DNA of 64,000 nt from Calamus simplicifolius (GCA_900491605.1 UESW01004380.1:340332-404331), one strand, 5' to 3'; positions 47,581 through 59,814 are shown, counted from the first letter of the stretch. Numbers and translations: made by a program. Notes: generated by a model not told the origin, from the sequence alone.

Positions 47581-48700
47581 GGCACCTCCCAGCGGCCCGG
47601 CACCTCCCTAGCCGGCCCTCGGCGTGTCCAAACCAAGCGGCCCGGCACCTCCCTAGCCGGCCCCCGGCGTGTCCAAGCCAAGCAGCACGGCACCTCCCTA
47701 GCCGGCCCCGGCGTGTCCAAACCAAGTGGCCTGGCACCTCCCTAGCCGGCCCCGGCGTATCCAAGCTAGGCGGCCCCGGCACCTCCCAGCCGGCCCTGGC
47801 ACTTTCCTAGCCGGCCCCCGGCGTGTCCAGCTAGACGGCCACGGCACCTCCCAGCTGGCCCCGACACTTTCCTAGCCGGCCTCCGACGTGTCCAAGCCAA
47901 GCGGCCCCGGCACCTCCCAGCCGACCCCGGCACTTTCCTAGCCGGCCCCCGGTGTGTCCAAGCCAAGCGGCTCCGGCACCTCCCAGCCGGCCCTAGCACT
48001 TTCATAGCCGGCCCCGGCGTGTCCAAGCTAGGCGGCCCCGGCACCTCCCAGCCGGCCCCGGCACTCTCCTAGCCGGCCCCCGGCGTGTCCAAGCCAAGCG
48101 GCCCGGCACTTTCCTAGCTGGCCCCCGGCGTGTCCAAGCCAGGCAGCCCCGACACCTCCCAGCCGGCCCGGCACTTTCCTAGCCAGCCCCCGGCGTGTCC
48201 AAGCTAGGTGACCCCAGCACCTCCCAAGCGGCCCGGCACTTTCCTAACTGGCCCCCGACGTATCCAAGCTAGGCAGCCCCGGCACTTCCCAGCGGCCCGA
48301 CACTTCCCTAGCCGGCCCCCGGCGTGTCCAAGCCAAGCGGCCCGACAACTTCCTAGCCGGCCCCAGCATGTCCAAGCTAGGCGGCCCCGGCACCTCCCAG
48401 CCGGCCCCGGCACCTTCCTAGCCGGCCCCGGCAAATCCAAGCTAGGTGGCCCTGGCACCTCCCAGCCGGCCCCGGCACCTTCCTAGCCACCCCCGGCGTG
48501 TCCAAGCTAGGCGGCCCCGGCACCTCCCAGCCGGCCCCCGGCATGTCCAAGCTAGGCGGCCCCCGGTGTGTCCAAGATAGCCGGCCCCCGGCGTGTCCAA
48601 GATAGGTGGCCCCGGCCCCTTCCGGCCGGCCCCGGCACTTCTTAGCCGGCCCCGGCATCTTCGTGCCCGCCGAGTCGGCCCCGGCCATCCTTGGCTGGCC
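47581..48700 (+). repeat. GC-rich minisatellite in LTR 1
   Basis: Units of about 60-65 bp built from 'cggcacctcccagccggccc', 'cggcactttcctagccggcc' and 'cccggcgtgtccaagccaag' repeat with variants. Composition is far more GC-rich than the flanks. The same array occurs at about 52340-53560 and 57545-58620. Confidence 0.9.
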
Positions 48701-49013
48701 CCTCTCGGCCCCGGCGTCTTCAGGCCCGCCGAGTCGTCCCCGGCCATCCTGGCTGGCCCTTCTCGGCCCCTGCTTTCCCCTCTCCGGTGGGACAGGACCC
48801 ACCAACCAGCTGTAGCCACCCACTTTGATGGGACTTGACCTGCAGTCCTGACATATCAAAGAAGGAAGTAAGCTCTGCCATTGCTGCCATCACCTTAAAT
48901 GCTCTGATAAGTGGTAGAACCCCATGCCTCACAGACATCAGCTCTGACACTTCACCCATCAAGGTCATCATTACAAGGCCTCAACTAGTCAAGCCAGATA
49001 AACTCTAAGCACC

Positions 49014-49020
49014 TATAAAA
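49014..49020 (+). promoter_or_regulatory. TATA box of LTR 1 (copies at 53870 and 59006)
   Basis: TATAAAA in the unique part of the LTR, conserved at 53870-53876 (LTR 2) and as TATAAATA at 59006-59013 (LTR 3). Likely the element's promoter. Confidence 0.6.
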
Positions 49021-49543
49021 TGGGTAAGAGGGACCCCCGATCAGGTAACTGAACTGAACTGAACGAACGGGACTAAGAAATGATAACCACAAAAACGCTC
49101 ATTCTTGCTCACAGAGAGTTCTTCTCTGAGCCTCTCTCTCTTTCTCTTTCGAGCTTCCTCAAACTCACGGTTATTGCCCAGAGCACTGACTTGAGAGTCG
49201 GAGGGTCCCCACCGGAATCTCTGGCCCCCGGAACTTTTTGCAGGCTCCCGGATGCGAGAAGCTCACCAGAAGATCCCAGGCTCGCTGGAGAAGGCGACCG
49301 GATGCTCACGGACGTTCGAGAGGGGGTGATCTCGCGGCATCATATTGATCTCTTTTTCCATACCAAACAGGGCTTATTCAAGCCCCCTTTTTAGCTGTGA
49401 CCTCAGTCGCTAACTTGGGCGTCGGAGGGTCCCATTGAAGAATCCTCTTCGGTCTTGGGAATTCTTTGTGGGCAACCCAGTGATGCGAAGGTTGGAGAAG
49501 CACTCCGTTCCCGACATTCAGGATCGGTGATTGGGCGTCATCA

Positions 49544-52037
49544 GATTGGTGCACCAGGAAGGGGGAAGGCAGAGTTCTGTGACACTAAGCTACAAGCTCT
49601 CACTCCCTCTACGACAACAATGGTGGATAAAAATATGATGATGACAAAGACCCATGGAGCTTCCGCCAGTAACGCTGGGGGGCACCCTCAACGAGCTGAC
49701 CAACGAGAGGCTGCTCTCTGCCCCATCGTCACCACTATCTCGGGCCATTCAGGCAGAGCATCATGCCACCCTTACTCTACAAGTCCAAACATCAATGGCA
49801 GCTGCCCAAAAGCTACAGGAGCGATATTTCGTGGCCTCACAGCAACAAACAAGAGCCCATACTGCTTCTTTAGTTGTTGCTCAAGCCATCCACCATCCAT
49901 CCGGTGAGAGATCTCCCCAGCGAGAGAATCACTACTATCATATTTCTCTAGAGCTCATCGGCAATTTAAGGCTCAGGCTCTTTAGTCAGCAAGAGCCTGC
50001 CCTCGGATTTCAGCACTGGTGCCCCCCGCCTTCAATCAACATAGTTTCCTAGGGGGCAGGTCGCCAACTCAGCGGAAGGAGAGAGAGACCGTGGAAGCTA
50101 GAGGGCCCCTTGCCTTGGACCAATGTGGAGGCTGCTCGAATCCTGTAACTCCCAGCAACATCTTCTCTTCTAGCCGTCCGTCTTCAGCGGACTCTCCGGG
50201 CCGTTCATCTTCAACGGCCGCTAGCTGCCTGGGCCTCTCTCGGCGACCTCCGGCTCCCGAGTCCGACTCTGACCCTCGTCCGTGGCTCCGCTCCAACGGC
50301 CGTTAGCTCTGGATCCCATCTCTCTCTTCACCGCACTTCGAAGATGGGTCCCCAACTTCATTTCGGAGAGGAGCTGGTCATCAACGAATTCCAAGCTCCG
50401 TCCTAACATGACTTCCTGGGGGGCAAACCACCAGGGGGCAGAAGTGCTCAAATCCACAAAAGGAAAAATAGGGGGTGCTACAAGAGCTAAGTACGCTGCA
50501 CCTAAGACAATTTCCAATCATTGATACTTAAAAATGTCATGCAGGGAAGACCAACCTCGCGTTGGCGTCCCAGAAGCCCAATGTACCAATTGGCATCGAA
50601 GACCGGTGTACCATCGGATCCAAAAAGCCCGACTCCGGTCGGCACTCAAAACCCGATGTACCATCGGCGATAAAGTCTGAGGCCAGCTCGGTTAAAAAGG
50701 CTCCTAATGATTTTCAACTCTCAGGTCGCCCTTCGGGGTTAAAAAGGCTCCTGATGAGTTTCAACTCTCAGGTCGCCCTTCGGGGTTAAAAAGGCTCATG
50801 ACGACTCTCAACTCTTATGTCGCCCTTCGGGTTAAAAAGACTCCTGACGACTCTCAACTCTCAAATCGCCCTTCGGGGTTAAAAAGGCTCCTGATGACTT
50901 TCAACTCTCAGATCGCCCATCGGGGTTAAAAAGGCTCCTGACGACTCTTAACTCTCAGGTCACCCTTCGGGGTTAAAAAGGCTCCTGATGACTTTCAACT
51001 CTCAGGTCGCCCTTCGGGGTTAAAAAGGCTCCTGATGACTTTCAACTCTCAGGTCGCCCTTCGGGGTTAAAAAGGCTCCTGATGACTCTCAACTCTCAGG
51101 TCGCCCTTTGGGGTTAAAAAGGCTCCTGATGACTTTCAACTCTCAAGTCGCCCTTCGGGGTTAAAAAGGCTCTTGACAACTCTCAACTCTCAAGTCGCCC
51201 TTCGGGGTTAAAAAGGCTCCTGATGACTTTCAACTCTGAGGTCACCCTTCGGGGTTAAAAAGGCTCCTGATGACTTTCAACTCTCAGGTCACTCTTCGGG
51301 ATTAAAAAGGCTCCTGATGACTTTCAACTCTCAGGTCGCCCCTCGGGATTAAAAAGGCTCCTGACGACTCTCAACTCTCAGGTCGCCCTTCGGGGTTAAA
51401 AAGACTCCTGACAACTTTCAACTCTCAGGTCGCCCTTCGGGGTTAAAAGGCTCCTGATGACTTTCAACTCTCAGGTCGCCCTTCGGGGTTAAAAATGCTC
51501 CTGATGACTTTCAACTCTCATACCGCCCTTCGGGGTTAAAAAGGCTCCTGGCGACTCTCAACTCTCAGGTCGCCCTTCGGGGTTAAAAAGGCTCCTGATG
51601 ACTCTCAACTCTCAGGTTGCCCTTCGGGGTTAAAAAGGCTCCTGACGACTCTAACTCTCAGGTCGCCCTTCGGGGTTCAAAAGGCACTCAACGTCCTCAA
51701 CTTTGCCTCAGCAGCTTCGTCACAGCCTCAACGGCTTCATTTCAGTCTCAGCGGCTTCAGCCCTGCATTAGCGGCCAACGGCCAATCGGGTAATACCTTC
51801 GTTTAAATTGTACACTTGCAACATGTCGCTGGTTACTTTCAGCTATCAAGAGGCCCCAAGACAGCTCACAGCTGGGAGAGCCCAACTCCTCAGCTCACAG
51901 TTGACGGGGACCCACATCCAAACTTCATGTCAAAGGATAAAGACCCCAAAGTCAGGCGAGGATCAGCCACTTGGGAGGTAACACCCCTTTCGCCTTGCTG
52001 GGGTGGACCCGCTTCAACTCAGGTTCAATGGGGCATC
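49544..52037 (+). other. Internal region 1 of the three-LTR element
   Basis: Begins with primer-site-like 'gattggtgcaccaggaaggg'. An open stretch follows (ATG 49654 to stop at 50052, 132 codons, Ala/Gln/His-rich, 'TSMAAAQKLQERYFVASQQQ'). It is preserved in internal region 2 (frames around 54505-55003), so it might be a remnant of gag, but no gag motif is visible. Then comes unassigned sequence to 50690, the 47-bp minisatellite (50690-51680) and a 350-bp tail with a purine tract at the LTR 2 junction. Confidence 0.6.
50690..51680 (+). repeat. 47-bp minisatellite, about 21 copies (internal region 1)
   Basis: Unit 'ggctcctgatgactttcaac' + 'tctcaggtcgcccttcgggg' + 'ttaaaaa'. Most copies are 47 bp, with a few one-base indels and a gat/gac alternation at one site. 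Confidence 0.9.
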
Positions 52038-54393
52038 TGATGTGGCTGATCCAATGCCGTTAGAGAACCATGAAGGAAGGAAACCGACGGATCCCCCTTT
52101 GGCCTCCGAAGGGCCCTTCGGCCATGGTAGCGTTTATGGCCTCATAAAGCCATGCGCACCCAATTGCTCTAAGCTCCAAGGCCGACAGCTTTAAGGCCGA
52201 CGGCTCCATGGCCGATGGCTCTAAGGCCGACGGCTCCATGGCCAACAGCTCCAAGGCCGACAGCTCCATGGCCGACAGCTCCAAGGCCGATAGCTCTAAG
52301 GCCGACACCTCCATGGCCGATGCCTCTAAGGTTGACACCCGACACCTCCCAGCGGCCCGGCACCTCCCTAGCTGGCCCCCGGCGTGTCCAAACCAAGCGG
52401 CCCGGCACCTCCCTAGCCGACCCCTGACGTGTCCAAGCCAAGCGGCCCAGCACCTCCCTAGCCAGCCCCCGGCGTGTCCAAACCAAGCGGCACGGTACCT
52501 CCCTAGCCGGCCCCCGGCGTGTCCAAGCCAAGCGGCCCGGCACCTCCCTAGCCGGCCCCCGGCGTGTCCAAACCAAGTGGCCTAGCACCTTCCTAGCCGG
52601 CCCCCGGTGTGTCCAAGCTAGGCGGCCCCGGCACCTCCCAGCCAGCCCCGGCACTTTCCTAGCCGGCCCCCGGCGTGTCCAAGCTAGGCGCCACGGCACC
52701 TCCCAGCCGGCCCCGACACTTTCCAAGCCGGCCCCTGACGTGTCCAAGCCAAGCGGCCCCGGCACTTCCCAGCCGGCCCGGCACTTTCCTAGCCGGCCCC
52801 CGGCGTGTCCAAGCCAAGCGGCCCTGGCACCTCCCAGCCGGCCCTGGCACTTTCCTAGCCGGCCCCGGCGTGTCCAAGCTAGGCGGCCCCGGCACCTCCC
52901 AGCCGGCCCCGGCACTCTCCTAGCCGGCCCCCGGCGTGTCCAAGCCAAGCGGCCCGGCACTTTCCTAGTTGGCCCTCGGCGTGTCCAAGCTAGGCGGCCC
53001 TGGCACCTCCCAGCCGGCCCGGCACTTTCCTAGCTAGCCTCCGGCGTGTCCAAGCTAGGTGGCCCCAGCACCTCCCAAGCGGCCCGGTACTTTCCTAGCC
53101 GGCCCCCGATGTATCCAAGCTAGGCAGCCCCGACACCTACCAGCGGCCCGGCACTTCCCTAGCCAGCCCCTGGCGTGTCCAAGCCAAGCGGCCCGGCAAC
53201 TTCCTAGCTGGCCCCCGGCGTGTCCAAGCTAGGCGGCCCCGGCACCTCCAAGCCGGCCCCGGCACCTTCCTAGCCGGCCCCGGCGTATCCAAGCTAGGTG
53301 GCCCTGGCACCTCCAGCCGACCCCGGCACCTTCCTAGCCAGCCCCGGCGTGTCCATGCTAGGCGGCCCCGGCACCTCCCAGCCAGCCCCGGCACTCTCCT
53401 AGCTGGCCCCCGGCGTGTCCAAGCTAGGCGGCCCCTGACGTGTCAAAGATAGCCGGCCCCCGGTGTGTCCAAGCTAGGCGGCCCCGGCCCCGGCACTTCT
53501 TAGCCGGCCCCGGCATCTCCGTGCCCGCCGAGTCGGCCCCGGCCATCCTTGGCCGGCCCCTTTCGGCCAGGCTTCTTCAGGCCCGCCGAGTCATCCCCGG
53601 CCATCCTGGCTGGCCCTTCTCGGCCCCTGCTTTCCCCTCTCCGGTGGGACAGGACCCACCAACCAGCTATAGCCACCCACTTTGATGGGACTTGACCTGC
53701 AGTCCTGACATATCAAAGAAGGAAGTAAGCTCTGCCATTGCTGCCATCACCTTAAATGCTCTGACAAGTGGTAGAACCCATGCCTCACAGACATCAGCTC
53801 TGACACTTCACCCATCAAGGTCATCATTACAAGGCCTCAACTAGTCAAGCCAGACAAACTCTAAGCACCTATAAAATGGGTAAGAGGGACCCCCGACCAG
53901 GTAACTGAACTTAACTGAACGGGACTAAGAAATGATAACCACAAAACGCTCATTCTTGCTCACAGAGAGTTCTTCTCTGAGCCTCTCTCTCTTTCTCTTT
54001 CGAGCTTCCTCAAACTCACGGTTATTGCCTAGAGCACTGACTTGAGCGTCGGAGGGTCCCCGCCGGAATCTCCGGCCCCCGGGACTTTTTGCAGGCTCCC
54101 GAATGCGAGAAGCTCGCCAGAAGATCCCGGGCTCGCTGGAGAAGGCGACCGGACGCTCGCGGACGTTCGAGGGGGGTGATCTCGCGGCATCAGATTGATC
54201 TCTTTTTTCACACCAAACAGGGCTTATTCAAGCCCCCTTTTTAGCTGTGACTTCAGTTGCTAACTTGGGCATCGAAGGGTCCCATCGGAGAATCCTCTCC
54301 GGTCTTGGGACTTCTTTGCGGGCAACCCAATGATGCGAAGGTTGGAGAAGCACTCCATTCCTGACGTTCAGGATCGGTGATTGGGCGTCATCA
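52038..54393 (+). repeat. LTR 2, the shared middle LTR (2356 bp)
   Basis: Same internal order as LTR 1: 15-bp array (about 52175-52340), GC-rich array (52340-53560), TATA box 53870-53876, motif gacttgagcgtcggagggtc at 54039-54058. It has no target duplication of its own; both sides are element sequence. Confidence 0.88.
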
Positions 54394-57311
54394 GATTGGC
54401 GCGCCAGGAAGGGGGAGAAGGCAGAGTTCTGTGACACTAAGCTATAAGCTCTCACTCCTCTACGACAACAATGGTGGATAAAAATATGGTGATGACAAAG
54501 ACCCTTGGAGCTTCCGCCAGTAACGCTGGGGGGCACCCTCAACGAGCTGACCGACAAGAGGCTGGCTCTCTGCCCCATCGTCACCACTATCTCGGGCCAT
54601 TCAGGCAGAGCATCATGCCACCCTTACTCTGCAAGTCCAAACATCAATGGCAGCTGCCCAAAAGCTACGGGAGCGATATTTCGTGGCCTCACAGCAACAA
54701 ACAAGAGCCCATACTGCTTCTTTAGTTGTTGCTCAAGCCATCCACCATCCATCCGGTGAGAGATCTCCCCAGCGAGAGAATCACCACTGTCATATTTCTC
54801 TAGAGCTCATCGGCAATTTAAGGCTCAGGCTCTTTAGTCAGCAAGAGCCTGCCCCCGGATTTCAGCACTGGTGCCCCCCGCCTTCAATCAACATAGTTTC
54901 CTGGGGGACAGGTCGTCAACTCAGCGGAAGGAGAGAGAGACCGTGGAAGCTAGAGGGCCCCTTGCCTTGGACCACCAATGTGGAGGCTGCCCGAATCCTG
55001 TAACTCCCAGCAACATCCTCTCTTCTAGCCGTTCGTCTTCAGCGGACTCTCCGGGCCGTTCGTCTTCAACGGCCGCTAGCTGCCTGGGCCTCCCTCGGCG
55101 ACCTCTGGCTCCCGAGTCCGACTTCGACCCTCGTCCGTGGCTCCGCTCGAACGGCCGTTAGCTCTGGATCCCATCTCTCTCTTCACCGCACTTCAAAGAT
55201 GGATCCCCAACTTCATTTCAGAGAGGAGCTGGTCATCAAAGAACTCTAGGCTCCGTCCTAACATGACTTCCTGGGGGGCAGACCACCAGCGGGCAGAAGT
55301 GCTCAAATCCACAAAAGGAAAAATAGGGGGTGCTACAAGAGCTAAGTACGCTGCACCTAAGACAATTTCCAATCATTGATACTTAAAAATGTCATGCAGG
55401 GAAGACCAACCTCGCGTTGGCGTCCCAGAAGCCCAATGTACCAATTGGCACCGAAGACAGGTGTACCATCGGATCCAAAAAGCCCGACTCCGGTCAGCAC
55501 TCAAAACCCGATGTACCATCGGTGCTAAAGCCTGAGGCCAGCTCGGTTAAAAAGGCTCCTGATGACTTTCAACTCTCAGGTCGTCCTTCGGGGTTAAAAA
55601 GGCTCCTGATGACTTTCAACTCTCAGGTCGCCCTTCGGGGTTAAAAAGGCTCCTGACAACTCTCAACTCTTAGGTCGCCCTTCGGGGTTAAAAAGGCTCC
55701 TGACGACTCTCAACTCTCAGGTCGCCCTTCGGGGTTAAAAAGGCTCCTGATGACTTTCAACTCTCAGGTCGCCCTTCGGGGTTAAAAAGGCTCCTGATGA
55801 CTTTCAACTCTTAGGTCGCCCTTCGGGGTTAAAAGGCTCCTGATGACTTTCAACTCTCAGGTCACCCTTCGAGGTTAAAAAGGCTCCTGACGACTCTCAA
55901 CTCTCAGGTCGTCCTTCGGGGTTAAAAAGGCTCCTGATGACTTTCAACTCTCAAGTCGCCCTTCGGGTTAAAAAGGCTCCTGATGACTTTCAACTCTCAG
56001 GTCGCCCTTCGGGGTTAAAAAGGCTCCTGACGACTCTCAACTCTTAGGTCACCCTTCGGGGTTAAAAAGGCTCCTGATGACTTTCAACTCTTAGGTCGTC
56101 CTTCGGGGTTAAAAAGGCTCCTGACGACTCTCAACTCTCAGGTCGCCCTTCGGGGTTAAAAGGCTCCTGATGACTTTCAACTCTCAGATCGCCCTTCGGG
56201 GTTAAAAAGGCTCCTGACGACTTTCAACTCTCAGGTCGCCCTTCGGGGTTAAAAAGGCTCCTGATGACTTTCAACTCTCAGGTCGACCTTCGAGGTTAAA
56301 AATGCTCCTGATGACTTTCAACTCTCAGGTCGCCCTTCGGGGTTAAAAAGGCTCCTGACGACTCTCAACTCTCAGGTCGCCCTTCGGGGTTAAAAATGCT
56401 CCTGACGACTTTCAACTCTCAAGTCACCCTTCGGGGTTAAAAAGGCTCCTGATTACTTTCAACTCTCAGGTCGCCCTTCGAGGTTAAAAGGCTCCTGATG
56501 ACTTTCAACTCTCAGGTCGCCCTTCGGGGTTAAAAAGGCTCTTGACGACTCTCAACTCTCAGGTCGTCCTTCGGGTTAAAAGGCTCCTAACGACTCTCAA
56601 CTCTCATATCGCCCTTCGGGGTCAAAAAGGCTCCTGATGACTTTCAACTCTCAGGTCGCCCTTCGGGTCAAAAAGGCTCCTGACGACTCTCAACTCTCAG
56701 GTCGCCCTTCGGGGTTAAAAAGGCTCCTGATGACTTTCAACTCTCAGGTCACCCTTCGGGGTTAAAAAGGCTCCTGATGACTTTCAACTCTCAGGTCGCC
56801 CTTCGGGTTTAAAAAGGCTCCTGAAGACTTTCAACTCTCAGGTCGCCCTTCGGGGTTAAAAAGGCTCCTGATGACTCTCAACTCTCAAATCACCCTTCGG
56901 GGTTAAAAAGGCTCCTGACGACTCTCAACTCTCAGGTCGTCCTTCGGGGTTCAAAAGGCACTCAACGTCCTCAACTTTGTCTCAGCAGCTTCGTCACAGC
57001 CTCAACGGCTTCATTTCAGCCTCAGCGGCTTCAGCCCTGCATTAGCGGCCAATGGCCAATCGGGTAATACCTTCGTTTAAATTGTACACTTGCAACATGT
57101 CGCTGGTTACTTTCAGCTATCAAGAGGCCCTAAGATAGCTCACAGTTGGGAGAGGCCAACTCCTCAGCTCACAGTTGACGGGCACCCACATCCAAACTTC
57201 ATGTCAAAGGATAAAGACCCCAAAGTCAGGCGAGGATCAGCCACTTGGGAGGTAACGCCCCTTTCGCCTTGCTGGGGTGGACCCGCTTCGACTCAGGGGC
57301 AAGGGGGCATC
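54394..57311 (+). other. Internal region 2 of the three-LTR element
   Basis: Closely matches internal region 1 apart from minisatellite length. The primer site reads 'gattggcgcgccaggaaggg' (54394 onward). The 47-bp array runs from about 55548 to 56960, then a tail with purine tract 'ggggcaagggggca' before LTR 3. The gag-remnant-like frame starting at ATG 54505 shifts relative to copy 1. No pol motifs. Confidence 0.6.
55548..56960 (+). repeat. 47-bp minisatellite, about 30 copies (internal region 2)
   Basis: Same unit as 50690-51680 with about nine more copies, which accounts for the 424-bp length difference between the two internal regions. Confidence 0.9.
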
Positions 57312-59530
57312 TGATGTGGCTGATCTAACGCCGTTAGAGAACCATGAAGGAAGGAAACCGACGGATCCCCCTTTGGCCTCCGAAGGGCCCTTCAGCCACG
57401 GTAGCGTTTATGGCCTCATAAAGCCACGCGCACCCAATTGCTCTAAGCTCCAAGGCCGACAGCTCCAAGGCCGACGGCTCCATGGCCGACGGCTCCAAGG
57501 CCGACAGCTCCAAGGCCGACACCTCCATGGCCGACACCTCCAAGGTTGACACCCGGCACGTCCCAGCGGCCCGGCACCTCCCTAGCCGGCCCCCGGCGTG
57601 TCCAAACCAAGCGGCCCGGCACCTCCCTAGCCGGCCCCCGGCGTGTCCAAGACAAGTGGCCCGGCACTTCCCTAGCCGGCCCCCGGCGTGTCCAAGCCAA
57701 GCGGCCCGGCACTTCCCTAGCCGGCCCCCGGCGTGTCCAAGCCAAGCGGCCCGGCACCTCCCTAGCCGGTCCCCGGCGTGTCCAAACCAAGCGGCTCGGA
57801 ACCTTCCTAGCCGGCCCCCGACGTGTCCAAGCTAGGCGGCCCGACACCTCCCAGCCGGCCCCGGCACTTTCCTAGCCGGCCCCCGGCGTGTCCAAGCCAA
57901 GCGGCCCCGGCACCTCCCAGCCGGCCCCCGGCGTGTCCAAGCCAAGCGGCCCCCAGCACCTCCTAGCCGGTCTGGCACTTTCCTAGCCGGCCCCGGCGTG
58001 TCCAAGCTATGCGGCCCTGGCACCTCCCAGCCGGCCCCGGCACTCTCCTAGCCGGCCCCCGACGTGTCCAAGCCAAGCGGCCCAGCACTTTCCTAGCTAG
58101 CCCCCGGCATGTCCAAGCTAGGCGGTCCCGGCACCTCCCATCCGGCCCGGCACTTTCCTAGCTGGCCCCCGGCGTGTCCAAGCCAAGTGGCCTGGCACTT
58201 TCCTAGCCGGCCCCCGACGTGTCCAAGCCAAGCGGCCCGGCACTTTCCTAGCCGGTCCCCGGCGTGTTCAAGCTAGGCGGCCCCGACACTCTCCTAGCCG
58301 GCCCTCGGCGTGTCCAAGCTAGACGGCCCCGGCACCTCCCAGCGGCCCAGCACTTTCCTAGCCGGCCCCCGGCGTGTCCAAGCCAAGCGGCCCGGCACCT
58401 TCCTAGCCGGCCCCCGGTGTGTCCAAGCTAGGCGGCCCCGGCACCTCCCAGCCGGCCCCAGCACTCTCTTAGCCGGCCCCCGGCATGTCCAAGCTAGGCG
58501 GCCCCCAGCGTGTCCAAGATAGCCGGCCCCCGGCGTGTCCAAGCTAGGCGGCCCCCGGCATGTCCAAGATAGCCGGCCCCAGGCGTGTCCAAGCTAGGCG
58601 GCCCCGGCCCCTTCCGGTCGGCCCCGGCACTTCTCAGCCAGCTCCGGCATCTCCGTGCCTGCCGAGTCGGCCCCGGCCATCCTTGGCCGGCCCCTCTCGG
58701 CCCCGGCGTCTTCAGGCTCGCCGAGTCATCCGCGGCCATCCTGGCCGGCCCTTCTCGGCCCCTGCTTTCCCCTCTCCGGTGGGACAGGACCCACCAACCA
58801 GCTGTAGCCACCCACTTTGATGGGACTTGACCTGCAGTCCTGACATATCAAAGAAGGAAGCAAGCTCTGTCATTGCTGTCATCACCTTAAATGCTCTGAC
58901 AAGTGGTAGAACCCCATGCCTCACAGACATCAGCTCTGACACTTCACCCATCAAGGTCATCATTACAAGGCCTCAACTAGTCAAGCCAGACAAACTCTAA
59001 GCACCTATAAATAGGTAAGAGGAACCCCCGACCAGGTGACTGAACTGAACTGAACGGGACTAAGAAATGATAACCACAAAAACGCTCATTCTTGCTCACA
59101 GAGAGCTCTTCTTTGAGCCTCTCTCTCTTTCTCTTTCGAGCTTCCTCAAGCTCATGGTTGTTGCCCAGGGCATTGACTTGAGCGTCGGAGGGTCCCTGCC
59201 GGAATTTCTGGCCTCCGGGACTTTTTGCAGGCTCCCGGACGCGAGAAGCTCGCCAGAAGATCCCGGGCTCGCTGGAGAAGGCGACTGGATGCTCGCGGAC
59301 GTTCAAGGGGGGGTGATCTCGCGGCATCAGATTGTTCTCTTTTTCTACACCAAACAGGGCTTATTCGAGCCCTCTTTTTAGCTGTGACCTCAGTCGCTAA
59401 CTTGGGCGTCGGAGGGTCCCACCAGAGAATCCTCTCCGGTCTTAGGACTTCTTTGCGGGCAACTCGGTGAAGCGAAGGTTAGAGAAGTACTTCGTTCCCG
59501 ATGTTCAGGATCGGTGATTGGGCGTCATCA
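57312..59530 (+). repeat. LTR 3 of the three-LTR element (2219 bp)
   Basis: 15-bp array (57450-57545), GC-rich array (57545-58620), TATA-type box 59006-59013, motif gacttgagcgtcggagggtc at 59175-59194. Ends at 59530, followed by the target duplication tcatc. Confidence 0.88.
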
Positions 59531-59814
59531 TCATCTAAGCCTTGCTTAGAGAGGCAACAGCTGTCAAGCCCGCATAAACCCAAAATCCTCTCTTGACATC
59601 TTAAAGGAAAAGACTTTATACACCATATCGGGTGCAACAAATTTTACGTGGGCTATACCACTTTTTTTATTGGTCCACATACATCTATATGGCTTAATGT
59701 GATGGAATGGAATAGCACCACTTTTTTTATTGGTCCACATACATCCTATATGACTTAATGTGATGGAATGGAATAGCAGGAATCATGATTACGAATTCGT
59801 AAATGGTATACTGT

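Larger units (their letters stand above)
47308..49543 (+). repeat. LTR 1 of the three-LTR element (2236 bp)
   Basis: Order: unique start, a 15-bp 'ggccgacggctccaa' minisatellite (about 47445-47575), a GC-rich minisatellite (47581-48700), unique DNA with TATA box at 49014-49020, CT-rich leader, motif gacttgagagtcggagggtc at 49188-49207, and end at 49543. Proline/arginine-rich ORFs on both strands come from the GC-rich array. Confidence 0.88.
47308..59530 (+). mobile_element. Non-autonomous LTR retrotransposon with three LTRs and two internal regions (12.2 kb)
   Basis: Three long direct copies, 47308-49543, 52038-54393 and 57312-59530, each begin TGATGTGGCTGAT and end GGCGTCATCA. Each of the first two is followed by 'gattgg(c/t)gc(g/a)c' primer-site sequence, and each of the last two is preceded by a purine-rich tract ending 'ggggcatc'. 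The outermost flanks are tcatc (47303-47307 and 59531-59535), a 5-bp target duplication, while the middle LTR is joined directly to internal DNA on both sides. This is a tandem LTR-int-LTR-int-LTR array, as produced by unequal recombination between copies. Internal regions (2494 and 2918 bp) have no recognisable gag, RT or integrase, so the element must rely on another for mobility. A shared LTR motif suggests Tat elements as the source. Confidence 0.88.

Noticed and set aside
52169..52960. 263-codon Arg/Pro/Gly-rich frame on the minus strand, plus many similar frames on both strands of the GC-rich arrays
   Set aside because: It is the translation of a minisatellite. Equivalent frames are open on the opposite strand, copies differ by unit number, and no start context or domain is present.
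50690..56960. CRISPR-like array of regular 47-bp repeats
   Set aside because: There are no unique spacers. It is a head-to-tail minisatellite in a plant retroelement, in a eukaryotic context.
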